DNA of 64,000 nt from an uncultured Eggerthellaceae bacterium (GTDB lineage Bacteria; Actinomycetota; Coriobacteriia; Coriobacteriales; Eggerthellaceae): positions 124,001-188,000 of the forward strand of contig CAJUQH010000001.1 in assembly GCA_910588095.1 (NCBI GenBank), written 5' to 3'. A program made the position numbers and the translations under genes. A model generated the notes under the pieces. It was given only the letters and a program-made list of their open reading frames with translations. It was not told the DNA's origin and ran no database searches. Of the stretch, positions 43,084 through 51,509 are shown piece after piece; the stretch's first letter is position 1; each line of letters begins with the position of its first letter.

Positions 43084-44406
43084 ATGTTGATGACAGCATT
43101 GAGCATCTTGTTGGTGATCGTCTTCCTGGCGATGAACGCCTTCTTCGTGGTGGCCGAGTTCGCGCTGGTGCGCGTGCGTCGCTCGCAGCTTGACCTGGCC
43201 GTGGCCGAAGGCCGCAAGGGCGCGAAGGCGGCATTGGACGTGTCGAGCAACATCAACGCCTACCTTTCGGCCTGCCAACTGGGCATAACCCTGGCGTCGC
43301 TGGCCATAGGCTGGCTGGGCGAGCCGGCGGTGTCGGCGGTGCTCGAGGCGCCGCTGCTGGCGGCGGGGCTGCCCGAGTCGGCCGTGTACCCGGTATGCGT
43401 GGCAGTGGGCTTCATCCTCATCACGGCGCTGCACGTGGTGGTGGGCGAGCTGATACCCAAGAGCTTCGCCATATTCTCCACCGAGAAGTACGCCCTGTTC
43501 ACGGCGGGGCCGCTGCGCATGTTCTACAAGGTGACCTACCCCGTCATGGTGGTGTTCAACGGCATAACCAACTGGGTGGTGAAGCTGTGCGGCCACGACC
43601 CGGCCAACGAGCACGAGGTGTACACCGGCGAGGAGATCAAGATACTCATAGACGAGTCCACCGAAAGCGGGCTGATCCGCCCCGAGCAGAACGAGTTCGT
43701 GGACAACATCTTCGACCTGGGCGACAAGGATGCCGAGGCCATCATGACGCCGCGCACCGAGGTGGTGTGCCTCGACCTGGAGGACACGCTGGAAGAGAAC
43801 CTCGAGGTGACGCGCCAGTACAAGTACACGCGCTACCCCGTGTGCAACGGCAGCAAAGACCACATCGTGGGATTCGTGCAGATAAAGGACCTGTTCCTCA
43901 TGCCGGCGGACACGCCTATGAGCGAATGGAACATCCGCGAGATGCCGGCGGTGCCCGAGACCATGCCCATCGCGCGTGTGCTAGAGGAGCTGCAGGAGCA
44001 GCGCACGAAGATATGCCTGGTGGTGGACGAGCACGGCGGCACGGCGGGCATCGTGACCATGAGCGACGTCATCCAGCAGATAGTGGGCCACATCGACGAC
44101 GAGTACCGCCACGAGACGGCCGACGAGGTGACGAAGCTGCCCGATGGCGGCTACAGCATCGACGGATCGCTGCCCATTGGCGACGTGGTGGAGCTGATAG
44201 GGTTCCAGCCGGTGGAGGTCGACGAGTGCGAGACGGCGGCGGGCCTGCTCATGGCGCTGTTCGACCGCATCCCGGCGGTGGGCGATTCGGTAGAGGTCGA
44301 AGAGGATCACCCCCATGCCGAAGGCGACGACATGGTGCGCAGCCGCGTGACCTTCACCGTGCAGCAGATGGAACGTCATCGCATAACGCGCATCCTGGTG
44401 AAATAG
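43084..44406 (+). CDS. HlyC/CorC (CNNM-CBS) family membrane protein
   Basis: The 440-aa protein has a DUF21/CNNM membrane domain (1-190: VFLAMNAFFVVAEFALVRVR, ACQLGITLASLAIGWLGEPA), a paired CBS region (about 205-330: MTPRTEVVCLDLEDTLEENL, VDEHGGTAGIVTMSDVIQQI) and a C-terminal CorC_HlyC domain (about 345-430: LPIGDVVELIGFQPVEV). Related proteins transport Mg2+ or Na+ or regulate ion export. The amidohydrolase gene starts 10 bp after the stop. The upstream MFS-CBS gene also bears CBS domains, so both neighbours may answer to nucleotide levels. Confidence 0.92.
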   Translation: MLMTALSILLVIVFLAMNAFFVVAEFALVRVRRSQLDLAVAEGRKGAKAALDVSSNINAYLSACQLGITLASLAIGWLGEPAVSAVLEAPLLAAGLPESAVYPVCVAVGFILITALHVVVGELIPKSFAIFSTEKYALFTAGPLRMFYKVTYPVMVVFNGITNWVVKLCGHDPANEHEVYTGEEIKILIDESTESGLIRPEQNEFVDNIFDLGDKDAEAIMTPRTEVVCLDLEDTLEENLEVTRQYKYTRYPVCNGSKDHIVGFVQIKDLFLMPADTPMSEWNIREMPAVPETMPIARVLEELQEQRTKICLVVDEHGGTAGIVTMSDVIQQIVGHIDDEYRHETADEVTKLPDGGYSIDGSLPIGDVVELIGFQPVEVDECETAAGLLMALFDRIPAVGDSVEVEEDHPHAEGDDMVRSRVTFTVQQMERHRITRILVK

Positions 44407-44416
44407 GGGGCGTGCG

Positions 44417-45214
44417 TTGACGGTCATCGATTGCCACTGCCACATCTACCCGCCCAAGATCGCGGCGCGTGCCGTGGAGAGCGTGGGCGCGTTCTACAGC
44501 ATACCCATGGATGCCCAGGGCGGCACAGGCGAAGATCTGCTCGTGGAATGCGCCGGCAGCCCGATCGAGCGGTTCATCGTGCATTCGGTGGCGGTGCGGC
44601 CCGACAACGTGCAGCCCATCAACGACTTCATAGCGGCTCAGTGCGCCGAGCATCCGGAGTTCACGGGGTTCGCCACGCTGCATCAAGACTTCGCCGACCC
44701 CGAGGCCGAGATAGAGCGCGCCATAGGCTTGGGGTTGCGCGGGCTGAAGCTGCACCCCGACACCCAGGGCGTCAACATGGACGACCCGCGGCTCATGCGC
44801 ATCTACGAGATCGTCGAGGGCCGGCTGCCGGTGATACTGCACTGCGGCGACTACCGCTACGACTACTCGCACCCGCGCCGGCTGAAGAACGTGCTGCGCA
44901 CCTTCCCCAAGCTGGTGGTGGACGCCGCGCACTTCGGCGGCTGGTCGGTGTACGACCTGGCGGTGGAGTACCTGGAAGACGAGCAGTGCTTCCTGGACAT
45001 GTCGAGCGCCCAGGCGCTGCTGGGGCCGCGGCGCACCGCCGAGCTGGTGCGCATCTACGGGCCGGAGCGCATCTTGTTCGGGTCGGACTTTCCCATGTGG
45101 GACCCGGTGACGGAGTACGAGATGTTCACGGCGCTGCCCTTTTCCGACGCGGAGTTCGCGCAGATGCTGCATGGGAATGCCGAGCGGTTCCTCGGAGAAA
45201 AAATCACAAGATAA
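44417..45214 (+). CDS. Amidohydrolase-superfamily metal-dependent hydrolase (TIM barrel)
   Basis: The 265-aa protein starts at TTG 44417 (TAGGGGGCGTGCG upstream). It reads VIDCHCHIYPPKIAAR, the HxH metal motif of the amidohydrolase 2 group, then GLRGLKLHPDTQGVNMDD, LPVILHCGDYRYDYSHP, VVDAAHFGGWSVYDLAVEYL and ILFGSDFPMWDP, where the Asp of GSD completes the metal site. Substrate specificity is not readable. It probably shares a transcript with the HlyC/CorC gene. Confidence 0.87.
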   Translation: MTVIDCHCHIYPPKIAARAVESVGAFYSIPMDAQGGTGEDLLVECAGSPIERFIVHSVAVRPDNVQPINDFIAAQCAEHPEFTGFATLHQDFADPEAEIERAIGLGLRGLKLHPDTQGVNMDDPRLMRIYEIVEGRLPVILHCGDYRYDYSHPRRLKNVLRTFPKLVVDAAHFGGWSVYDLAVEYLEDEQCFLDMSSAQALLGPRRTAELVRIYGPERILFGSDFPMWDPVTEYEMFTALPFSDAEFAQMLHGNAERFLGEKITR

Positions 45215-45228
45215 TGTGCCTTCAGGGG

Positions 45229-45360
45229 TAGGCAAGCGCCATATTTAGCGTATCATGTTCAGCACCTGCTTAGATTCTTCTTGATGGCGCACCCTGCGCT
45301 CAATCGATAAGTTTCGGCAAACACTCGACTTACCCGCACCACGTCGCTAAGCAGGTTTTT
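45229..45360 (+). ncRNA. Candidate structured RNA/attenuator closed by a 9-bp stem and T run
   Basis: A weak promoter (TAGGCA 45229-45234, 16 bp, TATCAT 45251-45256) would start RNA near 45263. CCTGCTTAG (45265-45273) pairs exactly with CTAAGCAGG (45347-45355), followed by TTTTT (45356-45360). Inside lies a perfect GCGCA/TGCGC hairpin (45287-45299). No known RNA family is recognised. It is 120 bp before the MenE-MenC-like gene, so it could be a small RNA or an attenuator. Confidence 0.4.
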
Positions 45361-45415
45361 AACCCATTACAAGGCATTTTCGGACGTGTTCGGCTGGGCG
45401 TTTCAACTACTGCAG

Positions 45416-45431
45416 TGCAAGGGCCCTTGCA
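45416..45431. promoter_or_regulatory. Perfect 16-bp palindrome upstream of the MenE-MenC-like gene
   Basis: TGCAAGGGCCCTTGCA is symmetric with no central spacer and lies 49 bp before ATG 45480. A palindrome of this type fits a dimeric repressor site better than an RNA hairpin. Confidence 0.5.
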
Positions 45432-45479
45432 TGGCGGCAGGGCTTCGGCGTGCGCGTTCGGCAATGCCTTGAGCCATAG

Positions 45480-48400
45480 ATGCAGCAGCCACGAGAGACG
45501 CGAGACGCACGACCGCCCATGATCGACACATTCGAAAGCACGGCCAGAACAAACCCTGACCAGGTGTTTTTTATCTTCGTCGACGCATCGGGCGCCGAGG
45601 TTGCCTACACGTACCGCCAGACCCGCCTCATCGCCGCCACCTTCGCGCGCTACTTCGTGGCCCGCGGCGTGGAGCCGGGCGATGTGGTGGTGCTGGATCT
45701 GCCGAATTCCCCCGAGCTGGTCTTCTTGATGCTGGCGGCTGCCTATGGGCAGTTCACGGTGGCGCTCATGGACCGCACGGTGTCGGAAAGCGAGAAGCTG
45801 CTGCGCCTTTACGACATCCGCCGCGACGGCTCCAACGTGGTGTGCACCATAACGCCGCACACGGCAGCCGAGCTGATGGTGTATGCGCGCGGGCTGTTCG
45901 TGGAAGGCGGCGACACCATCGAGGGGTTGGATGCCATCATCGCTTCGCGCCAGGCCAGCGCCACGCTGCAGCGGCCGAGCATATCGGGCGGCAGCCGCAC
46001 GTCGGGCCCGCTGCCGCGCATGAACAACAAGCGCAATTCCGCGCCGCTGCCCCAGGTGGTGGCCGAGCGGCCCAGCGTCTCGCACCCGTTGGCCACGGCG
46101 GAGCGCCTTGAGCGCACGAGCAGGCCCATCATGGGAGAGGGGCAGGACGCCATCGAGGAGGCGGTCCATTTCGCCGAGCGCGAGGCGCACCTGTTCAACC
46201 CCGACGAGCGAGGGGTCATCCTGTTCACGTCGAGGGTGGCGGGCAAGTTCAAGGCGGTGCCGCTCACGTGGCGCCAGCTGACGGCTAGCGCCCAGAGCGC
46301 CTGCGCCGCGCTGATGAGCTATGGCACGGGGCTGTGGCAGGCGGTGCTGCCGCTGCATCAGGCGAGCGGCCTGGCGGTGCTGGTGCGGTCGGTGGAGAAC
46401 CGGTGCCCGCTGCGCATCTACGAGACGTTCAACCCGGTGCGCGTGCTCAACGATTCCGAGACGCGCCATGCCACCCACATAGCCGTGACCGATGCCATGC
46501 TGCGCGAGATGCTGACCGTCGAGGAAGGCCGCGCCAGCGAAGCGCTCACCAACGCGCACATAACCTTCGCGCAGGCGGTGGAGGCGGGCATGTTCACCAG
46601 CGAGGAAGCGCTGCAGATGGCGGCGGCCCAGGTGCGGCCCACGGCAGCCATCCTCTCGCGGCTGGCCACCTATGACGCGGTGCTCATCGTGGGCGGCATG
46701 CTGAACCCGGCCACGGTGGAGCGCGCGCTGGCCCAGAGCGTGCCGGTGTACGCCACCTACGGCATAACCGAGACGTCGGGCCTGGTGGCGGCCACGTACA
46801 TAACGCCCGATTTCACGGGTGGCATGCAGCTGCTGAGCGGCTACTCGGCGCGCATCATCGACCCGGATGCGCAGGGCTTCGGGCGCTTGGCGCTGCATGG
46901 CCCTGGCGTGTTCGAGGGCTACCTGAACGCCCGCGCCGCCTTCACGGTGGACGGGTTCTTTCTCACCGGCGACATAGCGGCGTTGCACAACGGCTGCATC
47001 TACGTGATGGACCCCGACAGCGCGCAGTACGCGGTGGCCACCTATGACACGCCGCCGCCCGAGATGGCCGAGGTGCTGCGCACCGCGCCGGGCGTCACCG
47101 ACGCGCACATATTCAACGTGACTGACGAGCGGGGCGCGCGCGTGCCCGTGGCCATGGTGGAGCGCACCGACGAGCTGCTGACGGCCGAGGCGTTGTACGC
47201 GCACCTGGCGGTGAACGCCGCTACCATGGACCCGCCGGTTTCCATCGCGCTGGTGGATGAGTTGCCGCGCCGCATGGGCGTGGTGGACAACGAGCGGGTG
47301 GAGCTGCTGTGGGGCCAGCGCATCGACGTGCGGAAGGTGGTGCTGCACTTCGCGCGCATGCCGCTGCGGCGCCCGGCGCGCCTGGGGGCCGAGGTGGTGA
47401 GCTGCCGGCACGTGGTCATCGTGGAGGTGGTGGACCATCTGGGGCGGCGCGGGCTGGGCGAATGCTCGCCCTCGGTGCGCATAGCCGACGACCAGGCCGT
47501 GCTGAACGCCAACGTGGACTACGTGCAGCAGGAGCTGGTGCCTGCGCTGGTGGGACGGCCGCTCATTCACCCGCGCGATGCGGCGCGCTTGTTCGCCACG
47601 TTGCCCGACGCAGGCGCCCACGGCATCGCTTGCACGGCGCTGGAGACGGCGCTGTGGGATTTGTACGGGCATATATTGGGACGGCCGGTGTGGTCGCTGC
47701 TCAATGAGGAGTACGAGTTCCTGCGCAAGGCGCTGGCGGCCGACGAGAAGCTGGGCGAGCTGCCGCGGGCGGCGCACATCGAGGGCGCCCAGGCACTGGT
47801 GGCCAGCAGCCGCACGCTGGGGGCCGGGCAGCCCGACCGCACGGTGGCGGCGGTGCGGAAGGCAGCCGAGGCGGGGTACCGCCGGCTGAAGCTGCGCATA
47901 ACGCCCGAGACGAAGATATCGACGCTGCGGGCGGTGCGCGAGGCGTTCCCGAGCCTGCTGACCTTGGATGCCAACCGCACGTTCGAGGCGCGCGACAACG
48001 ACAAGCTGCTGGCGCTGGACGTGCTGGAAGCGTCGTGGATAGAGGAGCCGCTGGACCCGTCGAGCAACTACGATGGCCGGCGGAGCCCCATCGCGCAGAT
48101 AGCCAACGTGCAGCGCAGGATGCGCACGCCCATAGCGGTGGACGAGTCATACCTTGACTCAGGCGCGGCCGAGCGCATCCTGCAGTTCGTCGACCTGCGG
48201 ATAATCTGCATCAAGGTGGCGAAGCTCGGCGGCATAGAGGCGGCGCTGCGGTTCATCGTGCACGCGCAGGCCCAAGGGCGCGAGGTCGTGATGGGCGCTC
48301 CCTTCGACACCGGCGTGATGAAGCGCATGACCGCGGCGTTCGAGACCTTGCCTGGCATCATAACCCCTGGCGACATCGACGCGCCCACGCGGGTGTACGA

Positions 48401-48542
48401 GGCCGACATCACCTGGCCCACCTACGGCATAACCCGCGGCTACCTGGTGCTCAACGGCGAAGGCTACGAGGCGGGGCTCGGGTGCGAGCTCGATGCCGAC
48501 GTGCTGGAGGAAGTGCTGGTCAAGCGCACCACCATCGAGTAG
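45480..48542 (+). CDS. Fusion of an acyl-CoA-ligase-like domain (MenE-type) with an o-succinylbenzoate-synthase-like enolase domain (MenC-type)
   Basis: The 1020-aa protein has an N-terminal AMP-binding-like half (about 14-615: FVARGVEPGDVVVLDLPNSP, VYATYGITETSGLVAA, FFLTGDIAALHNG). The adenylation P-loop, normally TSGTTGxPKG, reads TSRVAGKFKAV, and the A10 region reads RRMGVVDNERVE with no catalytic lysine. From about 620 an OSBS-type enolase domain follows: RLKLRI (K804, R806 where the second lysine of KxK is expected), metal ligands D830 in LDAN, E855 in WIEEPL and D888 in VDES, and K912 in ICIKVAKLGG. So a metal site is kept but catalytic residues changed in both halves. A tie to menaquinone synthesis is inference. 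Start 45480 or the ATG at 45519. Confidence 0.8.
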   Translation: MQQPRETRDARPPMIDTFESTARTNPDQVFFIFVDASGAEVAYTYRQTRLIAATFARYFVARGVEPGDVVVLDLPNSPELVFLMLAAAYGQFTVALMDRTVSESEKLLRLYDIRRDGSNVVCTITPHTAAELMVYARGLFVEGGDTIEGLDAIIASRQASATLQRPSISGGSRTSGPLPRMNNKRNSAPLPQVVAERPSVSHPLATAERLERTSRPIMGEGQDAIEEAVHFAEREAHLFNPDERGVILFTSRVAGKFKAVPLTWRQLTASAQSACAALMSYGTGLWQAVLPLHQASGLAVLVRSVENRCPLRIYETFNPVRVLNDSETRHATHIAVTDAMLREMLTVEEGRASEALTNAHITFAQAVEAGMFTSEEALQMAAAQVRPTAAILSRLATYDAVLIVGGMLNPATVERALAQSVPVYATYGITETSGLVAATYITPDFTGGMQLLSGYSARIIDPDAQGFGRLALHGPGVFEGYLNARAAFTVDGFFLTGDIAALHNGCIYVMDPDSAQYAVATYDTPPPEMAEVLRTAPGVTDAHIFNVTDERGARVPVAMVERTDELLTAEALYAHLAVNAATMDPPVSIALVDELPRRMGVVDNERVELLWGQRIDVRKVVLHFARMPLRRPARLGAEVVSCRHVVIVEVVDHLGRRGLGECSPSVRIADDQAVLNANVDYVQQELVPALVGRPLIHPRDAARLFATLPDAGAHGIACTALETALWDLYGHILGRPVWSLLNEEYEFLRKALAADEKLGELPRAAHIEGAQALVASSRTLGAGQPDRTVAAVRKAAEAGYRRLKLRITPETKISTLRAVREAFPSLLTLDANRTFEARDNDKLLALDVLEASWIEEPLDPSSNYDGRRSPIAQIANVQRRMRTPIAVDESYLDSGAAERILQFVDLRIICIKVAKLGGIEAALRFIVHAQAQGREVVMGAPFDTGVMKRMTAAFETLPGIITPGDIDAPTRVYEADITWPTYGITRGYLVLNGEGYEAGLGCELDADVLEEVLVKRTTIE

Positions 48543-48579
48543 GGCGCGAGCGGGGGCTGCCCCTGCCCACGTCCTCTGT

Positions 48580-49545
48580 TCACGACCGTTCGCGGTGCTT
48601 GGCAGCTTGCCAGAGGGCTTCGAGCTGGGGTTGGGTCAGGGTGTCCAGCGGAGTGCCTGCCTGGGCGGCTTGCTGCTCCATGAAGGACCAGCGGCGGCGG
48701 AACTTCTGGCATGTGGCGCGCAGGGAGCCTTCGGCGTCGAGCCCCATCTTGCGCCCGACGTTGACCAGGCTGAACAGCACGTCGCCGAACTCAAGCTCGA
48801 CGGCGCGCACGGCGGCCCCTTCGCCTTCCTTGCTCACCTTGCCGTTGGGCGACTTGGGTGCGGCGGCGTAGGCAGCCTTGAACTCGTCGACTTCCTCGGC
48901 CACCTTGTCCCACACATCGTCGACGTCTTCCCACTCGAAGCCGGCAGCCGCGGCCTTGCGCGACAGCTTCTGCGCTTGCATGAGCGCCGGGAAGCTGCGC
49001 GGCACGCCGTCGAGCAGCCCAGTGGCTTCTGCGTCGGTCGGCTTCTCTTGGAGCTTCACCTGGTCCCATAGGTCGAGCACCTCGTTGGCGTCGGTGGCGC
49101 TCGCGTCGCCGAACACGTGAGGGTGGCGGCGCACCATCTTGGCGTTGATGTCGCGGCAGACGTCGTCGATGGTGAACTCGCCGGCATCGGCGGCTATCTG
49201 GCTTTGCAGGACCACCTGCAGCAGCACGTCGCCCAGCTCCTCGCGCAGGTGCGCGACGGAGCCCGCCTCGATGGCGTCGACGGCCTCGTAGGCTTCTTCC
49301 AGCATGTTGGATGCGATGGAGCCGTGGGTCTGCTCGCGGTCCCAGGGGCAGCCGTCCGGCGCGCGCAGCGCCGCGATGGTGTCCACGAAGGCGGCGAATG
49401 CGGGGCGCGGTTGAGGATGGGGTTGGGGTCCAGGCTGGGACTGGGGTTGAGCCTGGGTCTCAGGTTGGGATTGGGGCTCATGTTGGGACTGGGGCGAAAG
49501 CTGAGGCTCAGGCTGGGGTTGGGACTGGGACTGGGATTCGGTCAT
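48580..49545 (-). CDS. mazG: MazG nucleoside-triphosphate pyrophosphohydrolase with Gln/Pro-rich N-terminal extension
   Basis: The 321-aa protein has two MazG modules: APDGCPWDREQTHGSIASNM and LEEAYEAVDAI with LREELGDVLLQVVLQS (about 58-130), and a second with VELEFGDVLFSLVNVGRKM (about 225-270), the EExxE/ExxD metal sites that hydrolyse NTPs to NMP and pyrophosphate. The first 45 residues are almost only Gln, Ser, Pro and Glu repeats (SQSQPQPEPQLSPQ). The start ATG 49545 is preceded by AAGGAG at proper spacing, so the repeat tract is truly translated. Family members are about 260 aa; the extension explains the extra length. Confidence 0.9.
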   Translation of the reverse strand: MTESQSQSQPQPEPQLSPQSQHEPQSQPETQAQPQSQPGPQPHPQPRPAFAAFVDTIAALRAPDGCPWDREQTHGSIASNMLEEAYEAVDAIEAGSVAHLREELGDVLLQVVLQSQIAADAGEFTIDDVCRDINAKMVRRHPHVFGDASATDANEVLDLWDQVKLQEKPTDAEATGLLDGVPRSFPALMQAQKLSRKAAAAGFEWEDVDDVWDKVAEEVDEFKAAYAAAPKSPNGKVSKEGEGAAVRAVELEFGDVLFSLVNVGRKMGLDAEGSLRATCQKFRRRWSFMEQQAAQAGTPLDTLTQPQLEALWQAAKHRERS

Positions 49546-49845
49546 GGAGCGGCTCCTTGCGAAGGCGAAAGGCAGATGCCTTCCGATGGTACCGCATCGT
49601 GCGCCTTGGCTCGGTCCCTCATGATGCTTCCGGGGTGAAAATATGGTGAAACCATGTGGGGCGTTACCAAGGTGTTACCCTCGAAGGGAACGAAACGGGC
49701 GCGCGAAGCGCCCCTGGCCTGTCCCCGATGATGTTCATTTGCGCAGATGCCTGCTGGCTCCCACACGAGGTGCCGGTGGGCTTTTAGATTCTCAGCGACC
49801 GCCGCCGATTGGGCGGCAAGGGAAGAAAGAGGTTCGACGACCTTC

Positions 49846-50436
49846 ATGCCAAACAAAGAAACCCCCGCGGCCGACGAGCCGCGTTCGTACCGTTATCGCG
49901 ACTGCCTGGACGGCACCGCGCCCATACCCAAAGATGCCCTGGGCAACGCTATATTTTCGCTGCTGATGGCTGGCGGCATGACCACGTTCATGGTGTCGTT
50001 CAACGGCGTGCGCCACAGCGGCTTGAGCTTCTTCTTCGAGTCGCTGTGGCTGTATCCGGTCATCTTCTGCCTGGCTATGGCACTGCGCTTCCTGTACGTC
50101 AACCGTGCGGTGGCTTGCCTGGGCCCGCGCTTCGTGTTCCCGCGCTTCGCCGGGGCACGCCGCAACGTGGCCATGACCCTCGTGAACGTGGCCATAATGG
50201 CGCCGGTGATGGCCACCATCGTGACCGTGCTGCTGAAGGGCCCCGAGGGCCTGCTGTTGAACCTGGCCACCGAGCTGCCGCTTTCCATGGCTGCGGCTGT
50301 GACGGTGAACCTGCTGGTGGTGGGGCCGGTGGTGAAGCTGCTGTACCACAACGTCATCCGGCCGACCACGAGCCTGCGCCTGTGCCAGCTGAGCCAGCGC
50401 TTCGTCACCAACTGGGCGGGGCTGTTCACGGGCTGA
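49846..50436 (+). CDS. DUF2798-like small membrane protein
   Basis: The 196-aa protein has a short polar N-terminus and four hydrophobic helices in two pairs: IFSLLMAGGMTTFMVSFNGV with YPVIFCLAMALRFLYV, and TLVNVAIMAPVMATIVTVLL with LSMAAAVTVNLLVVGPVVKL. The internal duplication fits DUF2798, a family of two-helix units of unknown function. I chose ATG 49846 since the frame further upstream has no membrane or domain features; the ribosome site is modest (AAGAGG, 13 nt away). Confidence 0.75.
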   Translation: MPNKETPAADEPRSYRYRDCLDGTAPIPKDALGNAIFSLLMAGGMTTFMVSFNGVRHSGLSFFFESLWLYPVIFCLAMALRFLYVNRAVACLGPRFVFPRFAGARRNVAMTLVNVAIMAPVMATIVTVLLKGPEGLLLNLATELPLSMAAAVTVNLLVVGPVVKLLYHNVIRPTTSLRLCQLSQRFVTNWAGLFTG

Positions 50437-50535
50437 CCTGCGGGCTAGGTTGCGGGCGCTTTTCCTCGCGCTTTGCCCAGTGGGTGTGTAGAATGGTGAT
50501 GCATCGGCGCCCGCCAGCGGAAAGGACCTTGCGCC

Positions 50536-51408
50536 ATGGATTTCGCCATCGTCACCGACTCGAGCAGCAACCTTCCTGAGGATATGATCGACGACTTCGG
50601 GCTGCACGTGCTGCCGCTCACGTTCATGGTGGACGGCCAGCAGTGCCAAAGCTACCTGAAGGGCCAGCATACCGACCTCAAGCAGTTCTACACCATGATG
50701 CGCGAGGGCAAGGTGATAACCACCTCGCTGCCGAACCTGGCCGAGAGCGAGGCGTTGCTGCGCGGGCTGTTGGATGAGGGACGCGATGTGCTCTACATCG
50801 GCTTCTCGAGCGGCCTTTCGGGCACGTTCGAGGCCACCGACCTGCTGCTGCGCGGCCTGGCTGACGAGTACCCCGACCGCACCGTGCTGGCGGTGGACAC
50901 CTTGGCGGCTTCGCTGGGGCAAGGGCTGCTGGTGTGGTACGCGGCCACCAAGGCGCGCGCGGGCGCGTCCATCACCGAGGTGCGCGATTGGCTTGAGCAG
51001 AACAAGCTGCACCTGGCCCATTGGTTCACGGTGGATGATCTGATGTTCCTGTTCCGAGGCGGGCGCGTGTCCAAGACGAGCGCCTGGGCCGGCACGCTGT
51101 TGAACATAAAGCCAGTCATGCATGTGGACGACGAGGGGCATCTCATCCCGTTGGAGAAGGTGCGCGGCCGCCGGAAGGCGCTGCGGGCGCTGGTGGATCA
51201 CATGGAGGCATCGGCCCAGCAGCCGGTGGCCGAGCAGACCGTGTTCATCACCCATGGCGATTGCCTGGAAGAAGCCGAGTTCGTGGCCGATTTGGTGCGC
51301 GAGAGGTTCGGCGTGCGTGATATCGTCATAAACTACGTCGACCCGGTCATAGGGGCTCATTCGGGACCGGGCACCATGGCGCTGTTCTTCCTGGCCGACG
51401 CGCGCTAG
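50536..51408 (+). CDS. DegV-family fatty-acid-binding protein
   Basis: The 290-aa protein starts MDFAIVTDSSSNLPEDMIDD and shows VLPLTFMVDGQQ, TSLPNLAESEALLRGLLDEG, VLYIGFSSGLSGTFEATDLL, and a C-terminal GAHSGPGTMALFFLAD, all standard DegV features. DegV/FakB proteins hold one fatty acid and hand it to FakA for phosphorylation, feeding exogenous fatty acids into lipid synthesis. No fakA is in this window. GGAAAGGACC lies upstream of the ATG. Confidence 0.93.
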   Translation: MDFAIVTDSSSNLPEDMIDDFGLHVLPLTFMVDGQQCQSYLKGQHTDLKQFYTMMREGKVITTSLPNLAESEALLRGLLDEGRDVLYIGFSSGLSGTFEATDLLLRGLADEYPDRTVLAVDTLAASLGQGLLVWYAATKARAGASITEVRDWLEQNKLHLAHWFTVDDLMFLFRGGRVSKTSAWAGTLLNIKPVMHVDDEGHLIPLEKVRGRRKALRALVDHMEASAQQPVAEQTVFITHGDCLEEAEFVADLVRERFGVRDIVINYVDPVIGAHSGPGTMALFFLADAR

Positions 51409-51509
51409 GGCGGCTTCGGGCCGCAGGCGCGGCCGCGGGCTGCCTTGAGCTGGGCGGCCGCCGGGTTTCGCAGAGCGCCGCATGAAGGGGAAAAGGAGAG
51501 GGGACTGCT

